From CAIKMD01 sp035552195 (GTDB lineage Bacteria; Pseudomonadota; Alphaproteobacteria; ATCC43930; CGMCC-115725): a DNA stretch of 64,000 bases. The DNA is taken from positions 1 through 64,000 of the forward strand of contig DASZLU010000123.1 in NCBI GenBank assembly GCA_035552195.1. The letters are read 5' to 3'. The notes beneath the pieces are model-generated. The model saw only the letters and a list, made by a program, of their open reading frames with translations. It was not told the DNA's origin and searched no databases. The stretch's first letter is position 1; the number at the start of each line of letters is the position of its first letter. Below, in pieces: positions 1-8,074 of this stretch. The position numbers and the translations under genes were made by a program.

Positions 1-230
1 GTGGTGCGGTCCATGAGCATCTGCGCCGCCAGGGCGTTGATCGACAGCGGCCCGAGCCGCGAAAGCTTGGCGAGGATCGAATATTGGCTGGTCGTCAGCC
101 CGGTCGCCGCCATGTGGCGGTCGTAAAGCTGGGTGATCTGGTGCGCCGCCTGGCGGATCGCCAGGCAGTTGCAGCCCAGAAAATCGGAGATTTGAACGCT
201 CTCGGTGTCGGTCTTCTGCATGGCTTTCAT
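1..230 (-). CDS. MarR-family transcriptional regulator (partial, C-terminus outside window)
   Basis: About 76 N-terminal residues are present. They begin MKAMQKTDTES and contain LTTSQYSILAKLSRLGPLSINALAAQM, split here as the first helices of a winged helix-turn-helix typical of MarR proteins. The family binds palindromic operators as a dimer and usually represses an adjacent pump gene until an aromatic or drug-like ligand binds. The gene is divergent from a MATE efflux gene and the shared region holds strong palindromes, so repression of that pump is a reasonable inference. A second in-frame ATG at 221 is a possible start. The DNA-recognition helix and wing are beyond the window edge. Confidence 0.8.
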   Translation of the reverse strand, partial: MKAMQKTDTESVQISDFLGCNCLAIRQAAHQITQLYDRHMAATGLTTSQYSILAKLSRLGPLSINALAAQMLMDRT

Positions 231-235
231 ACCAA

Positions 236-301
236 GATAGGTGCATATGCACGCTTGTACAAGCGTTGGCACGTCGGTATATAGGAGTATATGCACCTAT
301 C
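236..301. promoter_or_regulatory. Divergent marR/MATE control region with nested palindromes
   Basis: The sequence shows a perfect 13-bp inverted repeat, GATAGGTGCATAT at 236-248 and ATATGCACCTATC at 289-301. Between the arms, at 251-266, lies a perfect 16-bp palindrome, ACGCTTGTACAAGCGT. Such symmetry between a MarR gene and a divergent efflux gene is what dimeric MarR operators look like. Two sites could control both promoters. The right arm overlaps the first possible ATG of the pump gene, which argues that the pump starts further downstream. Confidence 0.65.
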
Positions 302-323
302 GGAGCGAAAGCGAGAGTTTGTG

Positions 324-1730
324 ATGGCCATGGATAGCAGAACGCGCGCGCTGCTCGAGGCGCCGATCGGACCGACGCTGCTGCGCCTCGCTCTGCCCAA
401 TGTGATCGTCATGGTCGTCCAGTCCTGCATCGGGCTGATCGAGACTTACTTCGTCGCCAAGCTCGGCACCGATGCGCTGGCCGGCATCTCCCTCGTCTTC
501 CCTGTCCTCATGCTGGTGCAGATGGTGTCGGCCGGCGCGATGGGTGGGGGCATCCTTTCCGCCGTTGCGCGGGCGCTCGGCGCCGGTAAGCGCGAGGAAG
601 CCAACGGCCTCGTCTGGCACGCCGTCGCCCTCGCTCTATTGCTCGGCATCGTTACCACCGTCGCGGCCCTGGCCGGCGGCCCGTTTCTCTATCGCCTGAT
701 GGGCGGCAGCGGCGGCTCGCTCGCAGCGGCGCTGATTTATTCCAACATCGTCTTTACCGGCGCGATCCTGTTCTGGCTCTACAACTCGCTTGCCGCGATC
801 ATCCGCGGCGCCGGCAACATGATCCTGCCGGCGAGCGTCACGGCCGGCGGCGCCATCATTCTGTTGCCACTCTCTCCGGCGCTGATCTCGGGCTGGGGCC
901 CCCTGCCCCATCTCGGCATAGCCGGCGGCGCGATTGCGGTGATCTGCTTCTACGCAGTCGGCAGCGTGATCTTCGTAACCTATCTTTGGTCGGGACGCGG
1001 TGTGCTGCAGCCGAAACTCCGGCCTGCGCGTCTGCGCTGGGCGCCTATGGCCGACATCCTGCGGGTCGGCGCGCTGTCGTCGCTGATCAGCGTCTCCACC
1101 AACATCATCATCGGCACGGCGACCGGCTTCGCCGGCAGTTTCGGTCCGGCGGCCGTCGCAGGCTACGGCACCGGCGCGCGGCTTGAATATGTGCTGGTGC
1201 CGCTGGTCTTTGGCTTGGGTTCGCCGCTCGCCACGATGGTCGGGACCGCCATCGGCGCCGGACAGCGCGAGCGCGCATTGCGCGTCACTTGGACCGGCGC
1301 TGCCATCGCGACGCTTATGACCGAAGTCATCGGCATCGCCGCCGCGCTGTGGCCGCAAGCTTGGCTCGGCCTCTTCAGCAGCGATCCGCTGATGAACGCG
1401 ACCGGTACGCATTACCTGCATATCGTCGGCCCGTTCTATGGTTTCTTTGGTCTCGGCCTCTCGCTCTATTTCGCCTCGCAAGGCGCGGGCAAACTGACCT
1501 GGCCGCTGCGTGCCGCCGGGCTGCGCCTCGTCGTCGCCATTGGCGGCGGCTGGCTCGCGCTGCACCTGATGCCGGGCAACATCGCCGGCGTGTTCGTGGT
1601 GCTCGGTCTCGCCCTGACGGTGTTCGGCACGATGAACGCGGCGGCCATCGCACTCGGCGCGTGGTTCGGCCGCGACGGCAAGCGTAACGCGCCCCTCGTC
1701 CCACAGCCGGCCGCGACACTGTCGGAATAG
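324..1730 (+). CDS. MATE family efflux transporter
   Basis: This inner-membrane cation-coupled multidrug exporter has about 468 residues and roughly 12 hydrophobic segments. Its two MatE half-domains begin near IGPTLLRLALPNVIVMV and again after the central loop around RARLRWAPMADILRVG. The length is usual for the family. An ATG at 291 is in frame but sits inside an inverted repeat. I prefer ATG 324 (or 330), after the purine-rich GAGCGAAAGCGAGAG. It is divergent from a MarR gene, which probably represses it. The substrate cannot be read from sequence. Confidence 0.85.
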   Translation: MAMDSRTRALLEAPIGPTLLRLALPNVIVMVVQSCIGLIETYFVAKLGTDALAGISLVFPVLMLVQMVSAGAMGGGILSAVARALGAGKREEANGLVWHAVALALLLGIVTTVAALAGGPFLYRLMGGSGGSLAAALIYSNIVFTGAILFWLYNSLAAIIRGAGNMILPASVTAGGAIILLPLSPALISGWGPLPHLGIAGGAIAVICFYAVGSVIFVTYLWSGRGVLQPKLRPARLRWAPMADILRVGALSSLISVSTNIIIGTATGFAGSFGPAAVAGYGTGARLEYVLVPLVFGLGSPLATMVGTAIGAGQRERALRVTWTGAAIATLMTEVIGIAAALWPQAWLGLFSSDPLMNATGTHYLHIVGPFYGFFGLGLSLYFASQGAGKLTWPLRAAGLRLVVAIGGGWLALHLMPGNIAGVFVVLGLALTVFGTMNAAAIALGAWFGRDGKRNAPLVPQPAATLSE

Positions 1731-1824
1731 GCCGCCAATTGACACGGGCGGGCCCGCTTCAGGTTTGCCCGACTCGGAAAGCCGCTGCTATAAATCACGC
1801 CAACCGGAGCGCGGAGATAAGGGC

Positions 1825-2283
1825 GTGGCGGGTGCGGCGATCCTGGTCCTCAACGGACCCAATTTGAATCTTCTCGGCGTACGCGAGCCGAAGACCTATG
1901 GCTCGGAGACGCTCGCCGATATCGAGGAAGCCTGTCTCGATCGCGCATCGGGGCTCGATCTCGCCCTCGACTTCCGCCAATCCAATCACGAAGGCCAACT
2001 CGTCGATTGGATTCAGGAGGCTCGCGAAAGCGCCGACGGCATCATCATCAATGCCGGCGCCTATACGCATACCTCCATTGCAATTCTCGACGCGCTGCGC
2101 GCCTGCGAGCTCCCGATCATCGAAGTGCACCTCTCGAACATTTTCGCGCGCGAAGCGTATCGCCATCATTCCTACATCAGCAGCGTCGCGCGCGGGGTTA
2201 TCTGCGGCTTCGGCGCGCAAAGCTATATCCTCGCGCTCGATGCGATCGCTTACGTACTTGAGGCCGAAGGCGAGGATAAGTAA
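1825..2283 (+). CDS. aroQ: Type II 3-dehydroquinate dehydratase
   Basis: It catalyses 3-dehydroquinate to 3-dehydroshikimate, the third shikimate-pathway step, in the cytoplasm as a dodecamer. The 152 residues carry all type II signatures: LNGPNLNLLG at 9-18, the lid loop REPKTYG with catalytic Tyr25, INAGAYTHTS at 75-84, and EVHLSNIFARE at 100-110 with the active-site His102. I chose GTG 1825 because GGAG lies 9 bases upstream and it gives the family's normal length; an ATG 60 bases earlier would add an unconserved leader. It lies upstream of accBC, as in many alphaproteobacteria. Confidence 0.93.
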   Translation: MAGAAILVLNGPNLNLLGVREPKTYGSETLADIEEACLDRASGLDLALDFRQSNHEGQLVDWIQEARESADGIIINAGAYTHTSIAILDALRACELPIIEVHLSNIFAREAYRHHSYISSVARGVICGFGAQSYILALDAIAYVLEAEGEDK

Positions 2284-2322
2284 GCGGCGCGAAGGACCGC
2301 GCCGGATACAAATCTCCCGTCG

Positions 2323-2520
2323 CTATCTGCCCGCTTTGGCCGTGGGCGCGTGTCCGTGGTGACGGTCGCGCTCGCCGCCACCGCCCGACACCTTGCTGCG
2401 GCGACGCTGCGCGTTCTCCGCTGGCGGCTTCTCGATGATGAGCGGCGCCTTGGCGTTCTCGTGCGAAGCGCCAGGGCCGCCTTGGCGGATGGTCGAGCGC
2501 GATTTCGTTGACATCGACAT
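2323..2520 (-). CDS. Small hydrophilic hypothetical protein, second of a pair
   Basis: It has 65 residues, rich in Arg, Lys, Gly and Pro, with no hydrophobic segment and no catalytic motif I recognise. It begins MSMSTKSRSTIRQGG, and AGGATC precedes the ATG. It starts 2 bases after the stop of the small gene upstream, so the two are probably one transcript. The predicted chain looks intrinsically disordered. I do not recognise the family. The coupling to a more convincing small gene is the main reason to believe it is translated. Confidence 0.45.
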   Translation of the reverse strand: MSMSTKSRSTIRQGGPGASHENAKAPLIIEKPPAENAQRRRSKVSGGGGERDRHHGHAPTAKAGR

Positions 2521-2522
2521 GG

Positions 2523-2708
2523 TCAGCGATCCTGCTGGTAGCCCTGGTTGGTCGTGTTCTGATGAATGTTGCCTTGCTGGCCCTGCTCGTTCTTGTTTTC
2601 GACCGTAGCGTGACCGTGTTGCGAGTCAGCCTCGGCATGCCGATGCTCCGGTGCAGGATCTTTCTTGCTGCGGCCGGCGGAAGGAACGGGCGGCGGTCGA
2701 TTGCTCAT
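2523..2708 (-). CDS. Small disordered protein with NTTNQGYQQDR-type C-terminus
   Basis: It has 61 residues and is extremely hydrophilic, rich in Pro, His, Gln and Asn, ending GNIHQNTTNQGYQQDR. That C-terminal tag resembles short uncharacterised proteins I recall from Bradyrhizobium-type genomes, which end in similar QNTTNQG..QDR motifs. The ribosome site GAGGAGAG sits just upstream of the ATG and is strong. No enzyme or membrane feature is visible; a stress-related role is only a guess. It is followed directly by another small gene. Confidence 0.62.
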   Translation of the reverse strand: MSNRPPPVPSAGRSKKDPAPEHRHAEADSQHGHATVENKNEQGQQGNIHQNTTNQGYQQDR

Positions 2709-3072
2709 GACTCTCTCCTCTTTTCAGAAACAACCGTGCCGAGGAGAGCACGGTTCCCACCGCCGCGTCGGAACTCGGCGACGTTGCCGCGGCTTTCCCT
2801 GTTCGAACCACACGCAATCATTCGCACCGGCCTCGAGCCGCTGCTCGGCGCGCGCGACCGGCTGGTCGTCATCAAGAACGCCCACGAAGCACGCAGCCGC
2901 GGCTTGACCGAGGATTCCGGCCACTGGCTCGAAGAACATTTTCCTGACAGCCTGACCGAGCACACGTGACCGCACGCGGCAGGGCGAGTCGAGCCGCCCG
3001 CGCGCGGTTTTAAAACCCGGTGGATTGTCTATAGTCCCGCCTGTGATTTCACGGCTGGGCTGACAAAGTCTC
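2709..3072. other. Intergenic region upstream of accB
   Basis: This stretch separates the minus-strand small-protein pair from accB, so it should contain both promoters. An open plus-strand frame, with possible starts GTG 2736 or TTG 2784 and running to 2969, could encode about 60-77 residues. It has no recognisable motif and no convincing ribosome site. The segment 3009-3040 has TTTTAAAA and CTATAGT-like elements that could belong to the acc promoter. Nothing else stands out. Confidence 0.4.
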
Positions 3073-3525
3073 ATGGCGGGTAAAGGCGATTGGAAGATCG
3101 AAAGCGAGTTGGTCCGCACGTTGGCGGGACTGCTCGATGAAACCGGGCTAAGCGAGATCGAATACGCCATCGGCGAACGGCGCATTCGCGTCGCGCGCCA
3201 TAGCGCAGGCGCGGCCGTGGCGATGGTCGCGCCTGCCGTCGCGATGCCTGCAGCCCCGAACCCGGCGGCGGTGGCGGTCGGCGTCGAGCCCGCCGGCGCG
3301 GTCAAATCGCCGATGGTCGGCACCGCATATCTCGGGCCGCAGCCGGGCGCTGCGCCGTTCGTCGCCATCGGCGACACCGTGCGGGAGGGCCAGACCCTCT
3401 TCATCATCGAAGCGATGAAGGTGATGAATCAGATTCCGGCGCCGCGCGCCGGGCGCGTTACGCAAATTCTCGTCACGGACTCGACGCCGGTCGAGTTCGG
3501 CCAGATCCTCGCCGTTCTCGAATAG
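3073..3525 (+). CDS. accB: Biotin carboxyl carrier protein of acetyl-CoA carboxylase
   Basis: It carries the biotin on which AccC fixes CO2 before transfer to acetyl-CoA, the committed step of fatty acid synthesis. The 150 residues divide into an N-terminal helix region (1-45), an Ala/Pro-rich linker (46-78) and the biotinyl domain (about 79-150). KSPMVGTAYLGPQPG precedes EAMKVMNQI, in which Lys116 is the biotinylated lysine. The length is typical. It lies 12 bases upstream of accC, the usual accBC operon; carboxyltransferase genes are not in this window. Confidence 0.96.
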   Translation: MAGKGDWKIESELVRTLAGLLDETGLSEIEYAIGERRIRVARHSAGAAVAMVAPAVAMPAAPNPAAVAVGVEPAGAVKSPMVGTAYLGPQPGAAPFVAIGDTVREGQTLFIIEAMKVMNQIPAPRAGRVTQILVTDSTPVEFGQILAVLE

Positions 3526-3537
3526 AGCGCGCCGGCG

Positions 3538-4875
3538 ATGTTCGAAAAGGTGCTCATCGCCAATCGCGGCGAGATCGCGCTCCGCATCCACCGCGCCTGC
3601 CGCGAGATGGGCATCCGTACGGTCGCGGTGCATTCGACCGCCGACAACAACGCGATGCATGTGCGGCTCGCCGATGAAAGCGTCTGCATCGGCCCGCCGC
3701 CGGCCCGCGACAGCTATCTCAATATTCCGGCGATCCTCTCCGCCGCTGCGATCACCGGCGCCGACGCGATCCATCCCGGTGTCGGCTTCCTCTCCGAGAA
3801 CGCGAATTTCGCGTCGATGGTCGAGGAGCACGGCTATACCTTCATCGGCCCCTCGCCCGAGCACATCCTGCTCATGGGCAACAAGGTTTCGGCCAAGCGC
3901 GCCGCGAAAGAGCACGGCATTCCGGTCGTTCCCGGCTCTGAATCGATCGAGGATATGGAGGTCGCCAAGGGCGTCGCGGCGCAGATCGGCTACCCGGTCC
4001 TGATCAAGGCCGCGGGCGGCGGCGGCGGACGCGGCATGCGCATCGCGCGCGATGATGCGATGCTCGCCGAGTTCGTGCCGATGGCGCAGGCCGAGGCGCA
4101 GGCCTTCTTCGGCAACTCCTCCGTCTTTCTCGAGCGCTATTTCGACCGGCCGCGGCATATCGAAATGCAGATCCTCGCCGACGGTCAGGGCAACGTCATC
4201 CATCTCGGCGAGCGCGATTGCTCATTGCAGCGCAGCCATCAGAAGGTGCTGGAAGAGACGCCCTCACCGGCGCTCAACGGCGAAGAACGCGCGAAGCTTG
4301 CCGCCATCGCGACCAACGCGATGCGCGGCCTCGGCTATCGCAGCGCCGGCACGCTCGAATTCCTCTATCAGGACGGCGAGTTCTTCTTCATCGAGATGAA
4401 CACGCGGCTCCAGGTTGAGCATCCGATCTCGGAAGAGATCAGCGGCGTCGACATCGTGCGCGAGCAGATCCGCATCGCCGCCGGCATGACCCTCGGCTAT
4501 CGCCAGGAAGATATCGAGCTTTCGGGCCACGCCATCGAGTGCCGCATCAATGCCGAGCATCCCGAGACCTTCCGTCCCTCGCCCGGCACGATCACGAACT
4601 ACCACGCGCCCGGCGGTCTCGGCGTGCGAGTCGATAGCGCGATCTATCAGGGCTATACGGTGCCGCCCAATTACGACAGCCTCATCGCCAAGCTCGTCGT
4701 CCATGGCCGGACGCGCAACGAGTGTCTGATGCGTGTGAAGCGCGCGCTGGAAGAATTCGTCATCGCCGGCATTGATACGACCATCCCGATGCATCAGATG
4801 CTGGTCGGCACCGAAGGTTTCATCAACGGCGATTACGACATTCACTGGCTCGAACGTTTGATCGGGCGCGCGTGA
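3538..4875 (+). CDS. accC: Acetyl-CoA carboxylase, biotin carboxylase subunit
   Basis: This is the ATP-grasp enzyme that carboxylates biotin on AccB using bicarbonate and ATP. At 445 residues it is full length. Visible features are the N-terminal FEKVLIANRGEIALRI, the Gly-rich ATP loop AAGGGGGRGMR near residue 160, RDCSLQRSHQKVLEE near 230, and EMNTRLQVEHPISEEI near 287 with the catalytic Glu/Asn/Arg set. It is co-directional with accB, and aat follows 34 bases downstream. Nothing is unusual. Confidence 0.97.
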   Translation: MFEKVLIANRGEIALRIHRACREMGIRTVAVHSTADNNAMHVRLADESVCIGPPPARDSYLNIPAILSAAAITGADAIHPGVGFLSENANFASMVEEHGYTFIGPSPEHILLMGNKVSAKRAAKEHGIPVVPGSESIEDMEVAKGVAAQIGYPVLIKAAGGGGGRGMRIARDDAMLAEFVPMAQAEAQAFFGNSSVFLERYFDRPRHIEMQILADGQGNVIHLGERDCSLQRSHQKVLEETPSPALNGEERAKLAAIATNAMRGLGYRSAGTLEFLYQDGEFFFIEMNTRLQVEHPISEEISGVDIVREQIRIAAGMTLGYRQEDIELSGHAIECRINAEHPETFRPSPGTITNYHAPGGLGVRVDSAIYQGYTVPPNYDSLIAKLVVHGRTRNECLMRVKRALEEFVIAGIDTTIPMHQMLVGTEGFINGDYDIHWLERLIGRA

Positions 4876-4909
4876 TGAGTTTGTCGCGCGCCGTTACGAA
4901 ATAGGGCGT

Positions 4910-5566
4910 ATGGCGACGGGCTTAACCCCCGACCTTCTCCTCCGCGCCTATGCCGCGGGAATTTTTCCGATGGCGGGATCGGCGGACGACCCCGAGCTTT
5001 ATTGGGTCGATCCGGTGCGGCGCGGTATCCTGCCGCTCGATAAATTCCATTTGCCGAAACGTCTCGCGCGCACGGTCCGCTCGGATCGCTTCAGCATCGC
5101 CTGCGATCACGATTTCGTCGGGGTGATGCGCGGCTGCGCTGAGTCGACAGCGGAGCGGCCGCAGACCTGGATCAACGACGAGATCCTGGCCGTTTATAAC
5201 GCACTCTATAAGAGTGGCCATGCGCATAGCGTCGAAGCCTATAGCGACGGTGCGCTCGTCGGCGGGCTCTACGGCGTGTCGCTCGGCGGCGCGTTTTTCG
5301 GCGAGAGCATGTTCAGCCGCGTGACCGACGCCAGCAAAGTCGCGCTGGCGCATCTGATGGCACGACTCATCCGCGGCGGCTATCGCCTGCTCGATACGCA
5401 ATTCGTCACCGATCATCTGTTGCGCTTCGGCACGATCGAGATTTCGCGCGCGCGCTATCGCCGCCTCCTCGCGGAGGCGCTCAAGACCGAGGCTTATTTT
5501 CCGATGGGTGGCTTGACCGGCGTCGAAGTCTCGTCGGTCCTGCAGTCGAGCACGTTGATATCGTAG
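4910..5566 (+). CDS. aat: Leucyl/phenylalanyl-tRNA--protein transferase
   Basis: It adds Leu or Phe from aminoacyl-tRNA to N-terminal Lys or Arg of proteins, marking them for ClpAP (N-degron pathway). The 218 residues begin with LTPDLLLRAYAAGIFPM and contain LYWVDPVRRGILPL and GGLYGVSLGGAFFGESMFS, the hallmark of the GNAT-like fold of this family. It is full length. It probably belongs to the accBC transcript. Its last 73 bases overlap the 3' end of the convergent DUF2155 gene. Confidence 0.95.
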   Translation: MATGLTPDLLLRAYAAGIFPMAGSADDPELYWVDPVRRGILPLDKFHLPKRLARTVRSDRFSIACDHDFVGVMRGCAESTAERPQTWINDEILAVYNALYKSGHAHSVEAYSDGALVGGLYGVSLGGAFFGESMFSRVTDASKVALAHLMARLIRGGYRLLDTQFVTDHLLRFGTIEISRARYRRLLAEALKTEAYFPMGGLTGVEVSSVLQSSTLIS

Positions 5567-5901
5567 ATCGGATCCTCGAGCGCCGAGATCGCTGGGCTCG
5601 ATGCGAACATCCAGCCCGAGAACACGCGCTTCGATTCAACGCCGTTGGCGTCGCCCGGCCGCACTTCGTCGATGATGAGGAACGCAGCGGTGTTCGGCTC
5701 TTCTTCGGGCGGTTTCTTCTCGCAAGCCTTGACTGTGATCACCAGTGTGCCGAAGCGCACGCTCCGATCGACCGGTGCCTCGAATTTCGAGACGCGTGCC
5801 GTAGTCTTGTCGAGCCCCTGCAGCACGGCAACGGTGTTGGCGTGCGCCGCCATCGGCACAAGGACCAGCGCCGCCGCGCCCGCCAAGCTGCGCACGCTCA
5901 C
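5494..5901 (-). CDS. DUF2155 secreted protein
   Basis: The 135-residue exported protein has an N-terminal signal peptide (SVRSLAGAAALVLVPMAAHA) followed by the DUF2155 pattern: VAVLQGLDKTTARV, FGTLVITVKACEKKPPEE, AAFLIIDEV, and SGWMFASSPAISALEDPIYD ending in VLDC, with two conserved Cys. The function is unknown; it is an alphaproteobacterial marker family near complex I-related genes. I chose GTG 5901, which overlaps the TGA of the preceding gene (GTGA) and opens directly into the signal peptide. Confidence 0.85.
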   Translation of the reverse strand: MSVRSLAGAAALVLVPMAAHANTVAVLQGLDKTTARVSKFEAPVDRSVRFGTLVITVKACEKKPPEEEPNTAAFLIIDEVRPGDANGVESKRVFSGWMFASSPAISALEDPIYDINVLDCRTDETSTPVKPPIGK

Positions 5902-6128
5902 TTCGCGTCTTTCTTGTACGGATTGGTCAGATCGCGCGCGATCGTCTCGATCACCTGGCGGAACTGGCGCTCGTCGCAACCCATCAGCACCGCATCCTCG
6001 AGCGCTTCCTGCGCCATCTCATAGATCTCGGCGAGGTTCTCGTTCAGCACTTTGATCTTTTCGACACAGGAAACTTTCTCGCCCTCCGGGGTGAGCCAGA
6101 TTGGGAGATCGGGCTTCTTCTCGCTCAT
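5898..6128 (-). CDS. Small conserved hypothetical protein
   Basis: It has 76 acidic, mostly helical residues: MSEKKPDLPIWLTPEGEKV, then a long predicted amphipathic helix (EKIKVLNENLAEIYEMAQEALEDAVLMG) with a central Cys. There is no signal peptide or membrane segment. It is coupled by a 4-base overlap to the DUF2155 gene and follows the MlaD gene by 9 bases, so it is in the same operon. I do not recognise a characterised homologue. The position suggests a cytoplasmic helper of envelope or respiratory genes, but that is inference. Confidence 0.75.
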   Translation of the reverse strand: MSEKKPDLPIWLTPEGEKVSCVEKIKVLNENLAEIYEMAQEALEDAVLMGCDERQFRQVIETIARDLTNPYKKDAK

Positions 6129-6137
6129 GCGCTCTAT

Positions 6138-6635
6138 CTAGGGATGTTCCGGCGCCGCGCCACTGCCGCCCGGGGCCTTCGCGCCGCCGGCGCCCTGTGC
6201 CTGGCTGTAGATCACCTGGCCGATGAGGTTCTCGAGGCTCATCTGCGCTTGCGTATGGGTGATCGTGCCGCCCGCCGGAATAAGCTCGTCCTCGTTGCCC
6301 GGCTCGATCGAAATGAAATTATCGCCGAGCAGGCCCGATGAAGTGATCTGGGCCACGGTATCGGTCGCAAGCTTGATCGAGGGATCGATGCTCATCTGCA
6401 CGATCGCCTGGAAGCTCTTGGGATCCAGCGTCTCGTTGGTGATCGAGCCGACCTTGATGCCGCTGATGCGAACGTCACCGCCGTTCTTCAGGCCGCCGGC
6501 GTTGCTGAACTTCGCATTCACCTGGTAGCCGCGCACCGACGACACCTGACTGGTCGTATAGGCGAAGAATAGAAACAAGGCGGCGACCACCAGCACCAAA
6601 GCGCCCATCACCGTTTCAACGGCATTGCGGCTCAT
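6138..6635 (-). CDS. mlaD: MlaD/MCE-domain outer membrane lipid asymmetry protein
   Basis: This is the periplasmic MCE subunit that hands phospholipids between the MlaC shuttle and the inner-membrane MlaFE transporter. Its 165 residues comprise one N-terminal membrane anchor (about 9-27, VMGALVLVVAALFLFFAYT) and a single MCE domain (about 37-115) with FSNAGGLKNGGDVRISGIKVGSI. The C-terminal tail is rich in Gly and Ala. The other mla genes are not adjacent, which is common in alphaproteobacteria. The ribosome site GAGGAGAG precedes the ATG. Confidence 0.88.
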   Translation of the reverse strand: MSRNAVETVMGALVLVVAALFLFFAYTTSQVSSVRGYQVNAKFSNAGGLKNGGDVRISGIKVGSITNETLDPKSFQAIVQMSIDPSIKLATDTVAQITSSGLLGDNFISIEPGNEDELIPAGGTITHTQAQMSLENLIGQVIYSQAQGAGGAKAPGGSGAAPEHP

Positions 6636-6686
6636 TGTCGAAAGCTCTCCTCGGACCTCTGTTGTCTGGCGTTCTTGGAATTTTCG

Positions 6687-7064
6687 CTATTCCGGTTTCC
6701 AAGCCTCGTAATCACCGGTCGACGGCGCGCGGTGGCCGCCGCGCACCAGCGAGCCCGGCGGCCGATAGGCGTCAGGCGTGCCGGTGAGATTCGGCAGATG
6801 CGGCTTCTGCCAGGCATAGATCGGCTTGCCGCCATCTGCCGGAATCTCGTTCACCGTGTGATGCAGCCAGGCATGCCATTCCGGCGGCACGCGCGAGCCT
6901 TCCGGCTCGCCCTTGTAGATCACCCAGCGCTTCTCGCGGCTGAAGCGGCCGCCACCGCGTTCCAGCTTCCGCTTGCCCTTGTCGCGGTAGTAGCGGTTGC
7001 CGAAAGCATCGGTGCCGACCTGCTCGCCGCGGAGCATGGTCATGATGCGCGTGCCGATGGTCAT
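6687..7064 (-). CDS. NADH:ubiquinone oxidoreductase subunit NDUFA12 (B17.2) family
   Basis: A 125-residue supernumerary complex I subunit shared by mitochondria and alphaproteobacteria. Diagnostic features are GTRIMTMLRGEQVGTDAFGNRYY at the N-terminus, KRWVIYKGEPEGSRVPPEWHAWLHHTVNEIP in the centre, and the Pro/Gly-rich C-terminus with KPHLPNLTGTPDAYRPPGS, quoted here in part from longer stretches. It lies 3 bases after the FAH-family gene, in tight operon spacing. The protein is a strong taxonomic marker for Alphaproteobacteria. Confidence 0.93.
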   Translation of the reverse strand: MTIGTRIMTMLRGEQVGTDAFGNRYYRDKGKRKLERGGGRFSREKRWVIYKGEPEGSRVPPEWHAWLHHTVNEIPADGGKPIYAWQKPHLPNLTGTPDAYRPPGSLVRGGHRAPSTGDYEAWKPE

Positions 7065-7067
7065 GTT

Positions 7068-7931
7068 TTACTCGGCCGAACCAATGCGTACGTCCATCGC
7101 ACCGATCTGCTCGATCTCGCAATGCATGACGTCGCCCGGCTTCACCTGGCTCACGCCCGAGCAGGTGCCGGTCATGATGATGTCGCCCGGCAGGAGCGTG
7201 TAATACTCCGAGCCGAACTGAATCTGGCGCTTCAAATCCATGATCATGTTCTTGGTGTTCGACTTCTGCTTAATCTCGCCGTTCACGGCGAGCGAGAATT
7301 CGAGATTCTGCGGATCCTTGATCTCGTCGGCCGTGACCATCCACGGGCCGGCGACGCCATAGGTGTCGACCGATTTGCGCATCGAGCGATCCTGCGAGCC
7401 GCGCACCACCATATCGAGGGCGATACAATAACCGGCGACGTAGTTAAGTGCGTCCTCGAGCTTGATGTTCGAGGCCGGCTTGCCGATGATGACGCCGAGT
7501 TCCATCTCGTGGTCGGTGCGGCGCTGCGGGAAGCGCAGCTTCACCACCTCGCCAGCGCCGACGAGGCAGCTATTGGCTTTGAGGAAAAGGCCCTGGTCGT
7601 CGATATTCGCCGACGGGCGCTTCATCGTGAACACGTCGCGTTGCTTGTCGGCTTCCGCGATGTGGTCTGCATAGTTAGTCGGCGTGCCGATGACTTTCGT
7701 CGGCGACGCGATCGGCGAAAGGAATTTCACCTCGCTGATCGGCGTGCCGTTGCCGGTCGCGGCGGCTTCGATATCCGGACGCAGCGCGGCGAGGTGGACG
7801 AGCAGCGGGTCGCCGTTCCGCGCGGCCGGGTAGGTCGGCTTCGGCAGCTTCTCGAGCGCCTTCGACACGTCATAGACCTTGTCGCCTTTGACCAGCCCGA
7901 GCCGATTGTCGTTATACCAGCAGATCCGCAT
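7068..7931 (-). CDS. Fumarylacetoacetate hydrolase family protein
   Basis: A 287-residue cytosolic metal-dependent enzyme of the FAH superfamily (hydrolases, hydratases and decarboxylases of beta-diketo or 2-oxo acids). The core has GTPTNYADHIAEA near residue 80, then MELGVIIGKPASN with metal-binding Glu, and MVVRGSQDRS with a metal-ligand Asp. The motif IIMTGTCSGV is near the C-terminus. The N-terminal domain is short, as in bacterial aromatic-catabolism members. AAGGACG precedes the ATG. The exact substrate is not evident. Confidence 0.87.
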   Translation of the reverse strand: MRICWYNDNRLGLVKGDKVYDVSKALEKLPKPTYPAARNGDPLLVHLAALRPDIEAAATGNGTPISEVKFLSPIASPTKVIGTPTNYADHIAEADKQRDVFTMKRPSANIDDQGLFLKANSCLVGAGEVVKLRFPQRRTDHEMELGVIIGKPASNIKLEDALNYVAGYCIALDMVVRGSQDRSMRKSVDTYGVAGPWMVTADEIKDPQNLEFSLAVNGEIKQKSNTKNMIMDLKRQIQFGSEYYTLLPGDIIMTGTCSGVSQVKPGDVMHCEIEQIGAMDVRIGSAE

Positions 7932-8074
7932 CGTCCTTACTCCTGTCCCCGCTTCCTTGTAAACCGGGCGCAGCCTACAACGCCGATGGCTTAGGGTGAA
8001 GCGGCGACCTGCAAAGTCGCGCGACTTGAGTCGTTACGCCGCCACGCGATACCCAACCCAGGCGGAGGATCCCG

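Noticed and set aside
266..283. Sigma-54 promoter-like TTGGCACG near the MATE gene
   Set aside because: The -24 element matches, but TATA stands where the -12 TTGC should be, and it overlaps the MarR palindromes.
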